Positions 1 through 7,852 of a stretch of DNA of 64,000 nucleotides are shown here, in pieces (the stretch's first letter is position 1; every line of letters begins with the position of its first letter). The translations under genes were made by a program, and so were the position numbers. This DNA comes from Natronospirales bacterium (GTDB lineage: Bacteria > Pseudomonadota > Gammaproteobacteria > Natronospirales > REEB76), in contig JAJYUH010000003.1 in the NCBI GenBank assembly GCA_021792635.1, positions 37,795-101,794 of the forward strand. Reading direction: 5' to 3'. The notes beneath the pieces were generated by a model. That model worked only from the letters and a program-made list of their open reading frames with translations. It ran no database searches and was not told where the DNA came from.

Positions 1-396
1 AGCGCCGCGTTCGATGAGGATGCGGTTGCGTTCTCGTGATGGTTTGAAAAAGCTCACCATCATGAGATGCAGGTTGACGGTGAGGGAGTTCATGTTGATT
101 ACTTCCGCAGGTTCGGCCCCCACCACGCGTGCGGTCCTTTCCGTGAGCAGTTCGTGGTAGGGCATCCACGGGCGCCTGCCCGCGAAGTGTGCCTTCACCG
201 CCAGCCGTTGCCAGTTCTGCAGTTCTTCCTGCAGAAAACGCGCCGTGGTTTTGGGCTGCAGGCCCAGGGAGTTGCCGCAAAGATAAATCTCATCCGTATC
301 GCCCTGACCGGGAATGTGGAAACAGTCACGGTAATGCGCCAGCGGATCGGCATGGTCCAGCGCGGCGGCGCAGTCGGCGTTGGAGCGGAATTTCAT
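1..396 (-). CDS. kynU: Kynureninase, N-terminal part (cut by window edge)
   Basis: Only the first 132 residues are present; the gene continues to the left of base 1. Kynureninase is a PLP enzyme that cleaves kynurenine or 3-hydroxykynurenine to anthranilate or 3-hydroxyanthranilate plus alanine. The visible part has the family start: an acidic D-x2-D-P-L segment, F-x-I-P, and then YLCGNSLGLQP at about residues 37-47, followed by the GRRPWMPYHE segment. The ATG at 396 overlaps the upstream cyclase stop as ATGA, so translation is probably coupled. It is the last visible gene of the kynurenine operon and supplies 3-hydroxyanthranilate to the dioxygenase encoded upstream. Family assignment is secure; completeness cannot be judged. 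Confidence 0.9.
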   Translation of the reverse strand, partial: MKFRSNADCAAALDHADPLAHYRDCFHIPGQGDTDEIYLCGNSLGLQPKTTARFLQEELQNWQRLAVKAHFAGRRPWMPYHELLTERTARVVGAEPAEVINMNSLTVNLHLMMVSFFKPSRERNRILIERGA

Positions 397-1202
397 TTGA
401 TTTCCACGGGATAAATGAGGGGGCGGCTGGGCGCGGCGTCGCTCATGAAGGCGGGAATCTGCAGGTCCAGCAGGTAATAACCATCCTTCACCTGATCCGG
501 CACGTAAATCATCTCGGTCACCGTGCCATGCGGGCGCAAGGCTTCCCGCTGGCGGCGGCTTCCCGCCGGCAATCCCCAGAAAGCACGGTGTGCCGCGAGA
601 CGTCCCTCATCCTGCATGGGATCCAGTGAAGGCAGGTCCAGCAGAAGGTGTTCCACCCCGGCTTCCACCAGCAGTGTCACGGCATCGTCTGCCACATAAG
701 CCGGAGGCATGGCTGGGTTGTAACGGCGTGACAGCTTTTCCTTGCTGTTCGGCAACGTACGGATGACAAATGCCGCGTGCAATCCCCGCAGTGGATGGTG
801 CTGCAGGCTCGTCTTTATGAGCGCCGCATCAATGATATTGTGCCGCGGCATCAGGGTGACGAGGGTTGCCGGCAGCAGCGATGCGCGCAGTTGTTCCGTC
901 ACCACAGTGGCGTCATCCACGATATGACCGATACATTCCGTGTGCGTACCGTTGCAGTGAGGTACCAGATGATAATTGCCCACGTTACAGCTGCCGCCCT
1001 GATGTGTATCGCCTGTAAAATTTCCCGCCTGCAGCGGGGCGGCGCTCGCTTGTGGTGTATCGAAAAAGTTCGGTTGCGGGCCATTGAACTGCAGCGGAAT
1101 GGCGAGCGACACACCACGTGCCAGATCGGCGGTGCAATGGTGGTTGTCAATCTCGAAACGCAGAATGTTCACAGGAAGCATGCCCGGTCGAGCTTGAGCC
1201 AT
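393..1202 (-). CDS. Cyclase/kynurenine formamidase family metal hydrolase
   Basis: Protein of up to 269 residues of the cyclase superfamily (KynB-like). The family's metal-binding stretch is readable as HCNGTHTECIGH, at about residues 82-93, a variant of the H-x-G-T-H-x-D motif. From its place between the ACMS decarboxylase and kynureninase genes I infer that it hydrolyses N-formylkynurenine to kynurenine, although this subtype differs from classical KynB and could act on another ring or amide substrate. The start is uncertain: ATG at 1202 or at 1181, both overlapping the upstream stop at 1169. The stop overlaps the kynU start by four bases. Confidence 0.75.
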   Translation of the reverse strand: MAQARPGMLPVNILRFEIDNHHCTADLARGVSLAIPLQFNGPQPNFFDTPQASAAPLQAGNFTGDTHQGGSCNVGNYHLVPHCNGTHTECIGHIVDDATVVTEQLRASLLPATLVTLMPRHNIIDAALIKTSLQHHPLRGLHAAFVIRTLPNSKEKLSRRYNPAMPPAYVADDAVTLLVEAGVEHLLLDLPSLDPMQDEGRLAAHRAFWGLPAGSRRQREALRPHGTVTEMIYVPDQVKDGYYLLDLQIPAFMSDAAPSRPLIYPVEIK

Positions 1203-2182
1203 TCCAGTGCCGTGCCATGCAGTAGCTTTTCCCTGGTTTGCGTGTCCAGCGGCATGGATTCAATCAACTTGCCGGGGATCTGCTCGCCCAGCGGGAAAGG
1301 ATAATCACTGCCAAGGGCGATACTGTTCGCACCCATGAGATCAATCATGTATTGCAGCATCCCGGGATGGTGCACCAGGGAGTCCACGTAGAAGCGCCCC
1401 AGATAACTCATGGGGTTTACTTTATTATCCACGGCACAGAGGTCGGGACGCACTTGGAAGCCGTGTTCGATGCGGCCTGCGGTGGCCGGGAACGCGCCGC
1501 CGCCGTGAGCAAAGCACACCCGCAGCTTTGGCAGGCGCTCAAATACGCCGCCAAAAATCATGGAGCAGACGGCGAGCGCGGTCTCCGCGGGCATGGCCAC
1601 CAGCCACGGCGTCCAGTATTTCCTCATGCGCTCCTTGCCGAGCATGTCCCAGGGATGCACGAATACGGCCGCACCCAGTTCCTGGGCGGCCTCGAACACG
1701 GGGAAAAGCGTCGCATCATCCAGATTCATGCTGTTCACGTGGGAGCCGATCTGCACGCCGGGAAGTTTCAATTCCCTTACGCAGCGTTCCAGTTCACGGA
1801 TGGCAAGAGCCGGCGCTTGCAGGGGAAGTGTGCCGAGTCCAATGAAGCGTTGCGGATGCAGTGCAACCACACTTGCAATGTGGTCATTGAGCAGACGGCT
1901 GAGATCGTGAGCATGTTCGGCCTTGGCCCAGTAGCTGAACATCACCGGCACGGTGGACAGTACCTGCACGTTCACATGATACCGGTCGCATTCATGCAAA
2001 CGCACGTCCGGATCCCAGCAATTTGCCTGTACTTCCCGAAATACCTCACCATCGCGCAGCATGCGCGCGCAGCCGGGGCCATGATGCTCCAGTTGAATGA
2101 AGCCACCGTAGCCATATTTATCCTTCAGATTGGGCCAATCATGGGGGAGGATGTGGGTGTGGATGTCTATTTTCAGAGTCAT
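1169..2182 (-). CDS. 2-amino-3-carboxymuconate-6-semialdehyde decarboxylase (ACMSD)
   Basis: A 337-residue amidohydrolase-fold decarboxylase that converts ACMS to 2-aminomuconate semialdehyde, diverting the ring-cleavage product away from quinolinate. Metal ligands are visible: IDIHTH near the N-terminus, the VFVHPWD segment in the middle, the CFAHGGGAFP segment, and the catalytic aspartate in ALGSDYPFP near residue 295. The ATG at 2182 is chosen because it overlaps the dioxygenase stop as ATGA; an upstream in-frame ATG at 2218 lies inside that gene and would add twelve unrelated residues. It sits directly downstream of the enzyme that makes its substrate. Confidence 0.93.
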   Translation of the reverse strand: MTLKIDIHTHILPHDWPNLKDKYGYGGFIQLEHHGPGCARMLRDGEVFREVQANCWDPDVRLHECDRYHVNVQVLSTVPVMFSYWAKAEHAHDLSRLLNDHIASVVALHPQRFIGLGTLPLQAPALAIRELERCVRELKLPGVQIGSHVNSMNLDDATLFPVFEAAQELGAAVFVHPWDMLGKERMRKYWTPWLVAMPAETALAVCSMIFGGVFERLPKLRVCFAHGGGAFPATAGRIEHGFQVRPDLCAVDNKVNPMSYLGRFYVDSLVHHPGMLQYMIDLMGANSIALGSDYPFPLGEQIPGKLIESMPLDTQTREKLLHGTALEWLKLDRACFL

Positions 2183-2703
2183 TGCTTTTTCTTCGGAGCT
2201 TCCATAATAGTCCCGCATTGTGTGCAGGTACGGTTCTTCACATCGCCGAAAAAGCGGTCAAACACCGGCGGGAACTGGGTTTCAATGTTGGTGAGGTGGA
2301 AATATTCCTCGTAGAGCTTATGGTTGCAACGCTCGCAAAACCACAGCAGACCGTCCTGTTCCTCCGGCAGGCGCGGGCGCTCGATTACCAGGCCGGCGGT
2401 GTCGGCGAAGCGCTGAGGCGAGTGAGGCAGGTGCGGCGGGATCAGCAGGATTTCACCCTCGTGGATGGGGATATCCACGGGCTCACCGTTCTGCATGGTC
2501 TTCAAAAGCATGTCGCCTTCGATTTGATAGAAGAACTCTTCGCCGGGATCGTCGTGAAAGTCCTTGCGGGAATTGGGGCCACCCACCACCTGCACCACGA
2601 AGCCGGTATCCGTGTAGATGCGCTTGTTGCCCACCGGCGGTTTCAACAGTTGACGGTTATCGTCAATCCACTTTCTGAAATTGATCGGTGTCAGATCCGG
2701 CAT
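2179..2703 (-). CDS. 3-hydroxyanthranilate 3,4-dioxygenase
   Basis: A 174-residue cupin dioxygenase that opens the ring of 3-hydroxyanthranilate to ACMS. Iron ligands expected of the bacterial family are at H50, E56 and H94, with R98 nearby for substrate carboxylate binding. A C-terminal rubredoxin-like site is complete: C123-x2-C126 and C160-x2-C163. Length matches bacterial homologues. An AGGAGG ribosome binding site lies eight bases before the ATG, the clearest one in this operon. It follows the RidA gene after a gap of about 95 bp that holds a small imperfect hairpin (2755-2777), so an internal control point is possible. Confidence 0.95.
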   Translation of the reverse strand: MPDLTPINFRKWIDDNRQLLKPPVGNKRIYTDTGFVVQVVGGPNSRKDFHDDPGEEFFYQIEGDMLLKTMQNGEPVDIPIHEGEILLIPPHLPHSPQRFADTAGLVIERPRLPEEQDGLLWFCERCNHKLYEEYFHLTNIETQFPPVFDRFFGDVKNRTCTQCGTIMEAPKKKQ

Positions 2704-2797
2704 GATGTCATCCTCCTGGAACCCGCAAAGTGGCGGAAAGCCCCCTGGCTCTGATCTCTCCCCTCAAGGGACAGAGAGGGAAATTATAATTACGCCG

Positions 2798-3217
2798 TTA
2801 TAGGGTCGCGATGCATTTCAATTCGATGGCGATGGGCGTGGGCAGGGCGGTCACTTGCACCGTGGTGCGACAGGGCTGGTTATCCTTGAAGTATTCGGCA
2901 TAAATCCGGTTATAGGCGGCAAAATCGCGTTTCATGTCCGTAAGGAATACGGTCACGTCCACCAGCTTGTCCCAGCCCGAGCCCGCGTCTTCCAGGATCA
3001 GGCGCACGTTCTCGAACACCGAGCGGCATTGAGTCTCGATGCCATGGCCGACGACATTACCATCCGCATCCAGAGTCACGCCGGGAATTTCCTTGGATCC
3101 GCGTTTACGGGGGCCGACGCCGGACAGGAACAGCAGATTGCCCACGCGGCGGGCATGGGGGTATAGCCCAACCGGTTCTGGTGCCTGTCGGGACTCGGTT
3201 TTGGAGGAATTATTCAT
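2798..3217 (-). CDS. RidA-family 2-aminomuconate deaminase
   Basis: A 139-residue YjgF/YER057c/UK114 (RidA) family protein, with the family pattern of LFLSGVGP near residue 30, an asparagine/arginine-rich middle and a C-terminal IELKCIATL strand. RidA proteins hydrolyse imines and enamines; in aminophenol and kynurenine operons this member deaminates 2-aminomuconate. That specific role is inferred from its position: its start overlaps the stop of the aminomuconate semialdehyde dehydrogenase gene (ATGA, 3214-3217), and the dioxygenase follows. A general enamine deaminase function cannot be excluded. Confidence 0.87.
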   Translation of the reverse strand: MNNSSKTESRQAPEPVGLYPHARRVGNLLFLSGVGPRKRGSKEIPGVTLDADGNVVGHGIETQCRSVFENVRLILEDAGSGWDKLVDVTVFLTDMKRDFAAYNRIYAEYFKDNQPCRTTVQVTALPTPIAIELKCIATL

Positions 3218-4659
3218 TCATACTTGACGCAGACATTACGTGCCTCGGTAAAAAAGCGCATGGCCTCCCAGCCGCCCTCGCGGCCGGTGCCGGACTGCTT
3301 CACGCCGCCCATGGGCACGCGCAGGTCCCTGAGCATCCAGCAGTTCACCCAGATCAGCCCGGCTTCGAGCCGCGCCGCAATGCGGTGACAGCGGGAAGTA
3401 TCCCGGCTCCAGAGTGAGGCCGCAAGACCATAGGGTGTGCCATTGGCCCAGGCGACGGCTTCGTCTTCCGTATCGAAGGGGATCAAAGTCACCACCGGGC
3501 CGAAGATTTCCTCCTGGTTGGTGCGGCAATCATAAGGCAGATTCTCGATGACCGTGGGTTCCGTGAACCAGCCATCGGCGCAGCGGCCGTCCAGGCGCGC
3601 GCGCCGGCCGCCGCAAAGGATTTTGCCACCCTCTTTTTTGGCCAATTCGATATAGCCCAACACTTTCTGCAGGTGCGCCTCTGAGATCACCGCACCCTGT
3701 TCGGTGGACTCCTCCAGCGGATCGCCCAAGCGCAGCGCCCTGATGTGAGCCACGAATGCGTCGCGGAAACGCGCATACAGGTCACGCTCGATGAGAATGC
3801 GCGAGCCGCACAGGCAGATTTCACCCTGATTGGAAAACGCCGCGCGCACGCTTTCTTGCACGGTGCGCCCGAAGTCGCAGTCGGCAAACACCAGGGTCGG
3901 ATTCTTGCCGCCCAGTTCCAGGGAAAGTTTCTTGAATTTCGGCGCCGCCCGAGCGGCGATGTCGGCGCCGGTGCGGGTGCCGCCGGTGAAGGAGATGGCT
4001 TTCACGGCCGGGTGTTCCACCAGCACCGTTCCGGCCTTGGGACCGAGTCCGTGCACCACGTTGAGCACGCCCGCCGGGAATCCCGCTTCGAGGCAGAGCT
4101 CCGCAAACAGATACGCCGTCATGGGAGTGAGTTCGGAGGGTTTCACCACCACGCAATTGCCGGCGGCCAGCGCCGGCGCAAGCTTCCAGGTGAAGAGATA
4201 GAGCGGCAGGTTCCAGGGGGAGATGCAGCCCACGACGCCCAAGGGCGAGCGCAGGGTGTAGTTGATGGCTCCGGATTCCATGGCATGGGATTCGCTGGCG
4301 AATTGGCCGGCGGCGGCGGCGAAGAAGCGCAGGTTGGCGACGGCACGGGGGATGTCCACGCTGCGCGCGAGAGCGATGGGCTTGCCGCTGTCGGTGCTTT
4401 CGGCGCGCGCCAGTTTTTCCAGATCCCGCTCCACCAGTGCCGCAAGTTTGTGCAGCCATTCGCCGCGCTCCACGGCGGGTGTGGCGGACCATGCCGGAAA
4501 GGCGCGCTGCGCGGCGGCCACGGCGTTATCCATGTCGGTCTTGTGGGAATCGGGAGTGCGCGCGTACATCCGGCCGGTGGCAGGTTCGAAATCCTCCAGC
4601 CAGCCGCCGGAGGCGGCGGGCGCGAATTGACCGCCTATATAGTTGGCCAGTTTCAGCAT
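3214..4659 (-). CDS. 2-aminomuconate-6-semialdehyde dehydrogenase
   Basis: An NAD-dependent aldehyde dehydrogenase of 481 residues. The fold is complete: SPWNLPLYLFTWK and VVKPSELTP in the cofactor domain, FTGGTRTG, the catalytic glutamate in LELGGKNP, and the catalytic cysteine in NQGEICLCGSR. It should oxidise 2-aminomuconate semialdehyde to 2-aminomuconate, the substrate of the deaminase that follows. The start at 4659 (MLKLANYIGG) is preferred over an ATG at 4692, because the extra residues do not resemble the family. It is the first gene of the operon, so the promoter should lie in 4660-4823, which also separates it from apaH on the same strand. Confidence 0.9.
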   Translation of the reverse strand: MLKLANYIGGQFAPAASGGWLEDFEPATGRMYARTPDSHKTDMDNAVAAAQRAFPAWSATPAVERGEWLHKLAALVERDLEKLARAESTDSGKPIALARSVDIPRAVANLRFFAAAAGQFASESHAMESGAINYTLRSPLGVVGCISPWNLPLYLFTWKLAPALAAGNCVVVKPSELTPMTAYLFAELCLEAGFPAGVLNVVHGLGPKAGTVLVEHPAVKAISFTGGTRTGADIAARAAPKFKKLSLELGGKNPTLVFADCDFGRTVQESVRAAFSNQGEICLCGSRILIERDLYARFRDAFVAHIRALRLGDPLEESTEQGAVISEAHLQKVLGYIELAKKEGGKILCGGRRARLDGRCADGWFTEPTVIENLPYDCRTNQEEIFGPVVTLIPFDTEDEAVAWANGTPYGLAASLWSRDTSRCHRIAARLEAGLIWVNCWMLRDLRVPMGGVKQSGTGREGGWEAMRFFTEARNVCVKYE

Positions 4660-4823
4660 GTCACGGGCTCTGCACGCGGCAGAGTCATGCAACTTGTTTT
4701 CGCAGTACGCCGCCCCAGGGTCACGCCGACACTCCGGGCGAGCACATGCTTGTTATGAAAATCACCGTTGAGAATCGGGTCTGGCATAACCCCGGTCGCC
4801 ATTTCAAGAGATACGCACAAAGC

Positions 4824-5666
4824 TCAGTCGCTTGCCCCCGGCCGCTGTGCGCCGGAGCAGTCCACGCAGTACCAGCCGCCGCTGTCGTCACCGTCGAGCC
4901 GCAGGGCCGAGAGCCGTCCGCCCCACACGCAACCCGTATCCAGCGGATAGATATTCTGGCCCTTTATTTCACCGAGTGTGGACCAGTGGCCGAAGAGGAT
5001 ATACAGACCGGCGCTGGCACGCCCCGGCACTTCAAACCAGGGCATGAAGCCCGCCGGCTGGGTACCCGGTGCGCCTTTGCAGGCAAGATCGAGTTCACCC
5101 TCCGGAGAGCAATAACGCAGGCGTGTGAAACAGTTCACGATGAAGCGCAGCCGCCCCATGCCGGAAAGCTCCGCTGACCAGCGGCGCGGCTGGTCGCCGT
5201 ACATTTGCGTGAAGAATTCCGGATAATCGGCCGCACGCAGCGCAGCTTCCAGTTCCCGTGCACAGGCAGTGGCGGTGGCCAGATCCCACTGGGGCGGAAG
5301 GCCGGCGTGAATCAGCGTATAGCCCAGTGTTGCATCGTGATGCAACAGCGGACGCTGCCGCAGCCAGTGCAACAGCTCATCGCGATCCGGGGCGGCGAGA
5401 ATGGGGTCGAGCGTATCCGCGGGCTTGTGCCGGTGCACGCCGGCGGCAAGGGCCAGCAGATGCAGATCATGGTTGCCCAGCACGCATACGGCGCGCTCGC
5501 CCAGACTTTTCACGAAACGCAGGGTTTCCAGTGACTTGGGGCCGCGGTTCACGAGGTCGCCGGTGAACCAGAGCTGGTCTTCCGCAGGATTGAAGTCGAG
5601 CCGTTCCAGCAGCCGGCGCAGATCGTCGTAACAGCCCTGGATGTCGCCAATAGCGAAAATGGCCAT
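4824..5666 (-). CDS. apaH: Symmetrical bis(5'-nucleosyl)-tetraphosphatase ApaH
   Basis: A 280-residue calcineurin-like phosphoesterase that splits Ap4A into two ADP and acts on Np4-capped RNA. The metallophosphatase signature is intact: GDIQGCYDD at residues 7-15, GDLVNRG near 36 and GNHD near 64, with later histidines in LIHAGLPPQWD and FGHWS. The length equals that of E. coli ApaH. It follows apaG on the same strand, the usual order at the end of the lptD-surA-pdxA-rsmA-apaG-apaH block, with about 95 bp between them. Confidence 0.96.
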   Translation of the reverse strand: MAIFAIGDIQGCYDDLRRLLERLDFNPAEDQLWFTGDLVNRGPKSLETLRFVKSLGERAVCVLGNHDLHLLALAAGVHRHKPADTLDPILAAPDRDELLHWLRQRPLLHHDATLGYTLIHAGLPPQWDLATATACARELEAALRAADYPEFFTQMYGDQPRRWSAELSGMGRLRFIVNCFTRLRYCSPEGELDLACKGAPGTQPAGFMPWFEVPGRASAGLYILFGHWSTLGEIKGQNIYPLDTGCVWGGRLSALRLDGDDSGGWYCVDCSGAQRPGASD

Positions 5667-5760
5667 TAGCGGTTGCTGCGCCTGTTACTGTGTTGCCCCT
5701 CAACCTGGCCCCTCTCCGGAAGAGCAGGGTTGTCGGGGAGGCGAGTTGCAGAGCAAGCCA

Positions 5761-6141
5761 TCAGTGCAGCATTCCGGGCACCGCCAGCCGGAAGGGGGCG
5801 ATGGGGGCGTCGAAATGTTTACCCTGGTCGTTCACCATCTGATAGGCACCCTGCATGGCACCCACGGGGGTTTCCAGTATCGCCCCGCTGGAATAACGGA
5901 AGCCCTCACCGGGCTGGAGGTGTGGCTGTTCGCCTACCACGCCTTCGCCGCGCACTTCCTGGACCTTGCCGTTGGCATCCGTGATCAGCCAGTGACGTGT
6001 GAGCAGCCTGGCTGGCAAACTGCCCTGATTGCGGATGGTAATGGTGTAAGAGAACACAAAACGGTGCTGCGCCGGATCGGACTGGGTGGCTACGTAAGCC
6101 GTTTCCACGTCCACACGAATGTTGTTGACGCTGTCGTTCAT
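5761..6141 (-). CDS. apaG: ApaG (Co2+/Mg2+ efflux-linked) protein
   Basis: A 126-residue ApaG-domain protein with a fibronectin-III-like fold. The core [23 protein letters not shown], and SSGA-x5-T-P-VGAMQG are all present. The open frame extends upstream, but only the part from the ATG at 6141 ([10 protein letters not shown]) matches the family and gives the usual length. ApaG's biochemical role is not settled; it is linked to Ap4A handling and divalent-cation resistance. It precedes apaH. Confidence 0.94.
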   Translation of the reverse strand: MNDSVNNIRVDVETAYVATQSDPAQHRFVFSYTITIRNQGSLPARLLTRHWLITDANGKVQEVRGEGVVGEQPHLQPGEGFRYSSGAILETPVGAMQGAYQMVNDQGKHFDAPIAPFRLAVPGMLH

Positions 6142-6468
6142 GGGTCGGGAAGGTGGTGTGCGTACGGCCACAGGCAGCCAAGCCGCCATTTTAGCGAAAA
6201 TTGCTCTCCACGGCTCGGCAAGGGCGAGCCCGGGGATTGTGTGGAAATGCCACTGGCATTTCCACACGGTCGGGCGCGGGAAGGGGGTGAACCGCGCGGC
6301 GGCGAACGGGCGGGCAGAGCGAGCAGCACAGCTTCGAGCGAATCCTCCGAGAAAGGTCCCGGGCCGCATGCGGAGCAGGAGGCCAAGCACGATGGCCCGC
6401 CCCGTGCCACAAGCGCAGGCGGGGTAGCGGAACGCAGCGCCCGGGCCGGTCCGCACACTTCTGTGTCG
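6142..6468. other. Gene-free GC-rich spacer between uspA-like gene and apaG
   Basis: A 327-bp stretch where I see no convincing protein. It holds a 29-bp palindrome (6239-6267) and a 22-bp sequence (6319-6340) that recurs inverted with one mismatch at 55888-55909. It separates apaG-apaH from rsmA together with the stress-protein gene, so this conserved block has been opened here. Confidence 0.6.
6239..6267. repeat. 29-bp near-perfect palindrome
   Basis: Two 14-base complementary arms (GTGTGGAAATGCCA and its complement) are separated by one central base. There is no T-run on either side, so it is unlikely to be a simple intrinsic terminator. It could be a cruciform, an operator or a REP-like unit. 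Confidence 0.75.
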
Positions 6469-6903
6469 CTAGCTGAGGCGTACGGCCAAGACGTCGCAGG
6501 GAGCCTTATGCAGGATGGATTTTTCCGTGGAGCCCAGGAATACCGCCAGACCATGGCGTCCGCGACTGCCCAGTACCAGCAGATCTGCCTGTTCCTCGGC
6601 GGCTACCCGCAGGATTTCGGCCTTGATGCTGCCCAGCTCTACCCGGCGCGGGACCGCCTGCATACCCAGGCTGTCGCACAGGGCTTCGAGCCGCTGGCGA
6701 GCACCCTGTACCAGTTCGCCCTCCAGATCCACGGGAGGCGGCAGCAGGGCCTCACCGGCCGGATCCACGGGGATGAATTCCACTACGTGCAGCAGGCTGA
6801 GTTTGGCGTGGAAGCGGGTGGCGAGTTCTTGACCACGGCGGGCCACGGCCTCGCTGTCCTGGGTCAGGTCCACGGCGATTAAAACGTGACTGTAACCGCT
6901 CAT
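6469..6903 (-). CDS. Universal stress protein, UspA family
   Basis: A 144-residue single-domain Usp protein. The family start (HVLIAVDLTQDSE, residues 6-18) and the ATP-binding loop G-S-R-G-R-H-G followed by G-S-T-E-K near residues 117-129 fit the ATP-binding subgroup with the G-2x-G-9x-G-S/T pattern. It is probably a cytoplasmic dimer with a stress-survival role. It interrupts the common rsmA-apaG pairing on the same strand. No DNA-binding or kinase domain is fused to it. Confidence 0.93.
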   Translation of the reverse strand: MSGYSHVLIAVDLTQDSEAVARRGQELATRFHAKLSLLHVVEFIPVDPAGEALLPPPVDLEGELVQGARQRLEALCDSLGMQAVPRRVELGSIKAEILRVAAEEQADLLVLGSRGRHGLAVFLGSTEKSILHKAPCDVLAVRLS

Positions 6904-6993
6904 AGGCTATCCCCGGTTGGTGCGTGAACTCAAAGTATAAGGGAGAGCGGTGTCGCCGCCACGCGGTTGCAACCCCGGGGCGGGAAAACAGGG

Positions 6994-7779
6994 TCAGCCT
7001 GCAAGGCGGGCGTAATCAGCCGCGCTGAGGGTCTCGGGACGTTGACCGGGATCCAGGCCGGCGGCGCGGATGGCGGCCTCATCGGCAAGCCCCTGCAAGG
7101 CGTTCTTCAGGGTCTTGCGGCGGCGGCTGAAGGCCTGATTGACGAGCGCTGCAAAGCGGGCCGGGTCGCCCAGAGGAAACGCCGGCGTTGCGCAGGGCAC
7201 GAGACGCACGAAAGCGGACTCGACTTTGGGTGCGGGTGTGAAGGCGCCCGCAGCAACGGCAAACAACGGCTCCACCCGGCAATGGGCGGCGAGCATGACC
7301 GTAAGCCGACCGTACTCCTTGCCTCCCGGTTTTGCCGCCATGCGTCGCACTACCTCCTTTTGCAACATGAAATGCATGTCACGGATCACCTCCGCCTGCA
7401 GCAGCAGGTGGAACAAGAGGGGCGTGGAGATGTTGTAGGGCAGGTTGCCAATCAGGCGGATTTTCCGTCCTGCCGGAGCGAGTGCACGGTAATCGGTCCT
7501 GAGCGCGTCCCCCTGGATCACGCGTAATGTTCCCTTGTCTGCCGCATCCGCTTCAAGACGCGGGATCACGTCCCGGTCAAGCTCCACGGCGGTGAGCGTG
7601 CCACAGACTTGCAGCAGTGGAAGCGTGAGTGCGCCCAGACCGGGGCCGATCTCGACTAGGAAGTCATCACGTTTCGGGGCGATGGCCAACAGAATCCTGT
7701 TGATCACATTACGGTCGTGTAAAAAATGCTGGCCGAAACGTTTTCTTGGCGGGTGAGGTTCTGTGGAGTGGTGCTGCAT
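6994..7779 (-). CDS. rsmA: 16S rRNA dimethyladenosine transferase RsmA (KsgA)
   Basis: A 261-residue SAM-dependent methyltransferase that dimethylates two adjacent adenosines near the 3' end of 16S rRNA. Visible motifs: the N-terminal KRFGQHFLHD, motif I EIGPGLGALT at about residues 43-52, VELDRDV, and the catalytic NLPYNIS near residue 117. The C-terminal helical domain has FSRRRKTLKNAL. It lies downstream of pdxA in the classic block with a gap of 73 bp. Confidence 0.96.
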   Translation of the reverse strand: MQHHSTEPHPPRKRFGQHFLHDRNVINRILLAIAPKRDDFLVEIGPGLGALTLPLLQVCGTLTAVELDRDVIPRLEADAADKGTLRVIQGDALRTDYRALAPAGRKIRLIGNLPYNISTPLLFHLLLQAEVIRDMHFMLQKEVVRRMAAKPGGKEYGRLTVMLAAHCRVEPLFAVAAGAFTPAPKVESAFVRLVPCATPAFPLGDPARFAALVNQAFSRRRKTLKNALQGLADEAAIRAAGLDPGQRPETLSAADYARLAG

Positions 7780-7852
7780 GCGCTTTTCCTCCCGCTACTC
7801 TTGCATCACGTGAGAAGAAACGGGCAAGGCGCATGCCGGATAGTTTTCATAT

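Noticed and set aside
6142..6456. N-terminal extension of apaG
   Set aside because: Adds about 100 Arg/Ala-rich residues with no family support; the ATG at 6141 gives the normal length.
5641..6882. 413-codon plus-strand frame across apaH, apaG and the stress-protein gene
   Set aside because: It is antisense to three well-recognised genes, has low-complexity Gly/Arg composition and matches no family.
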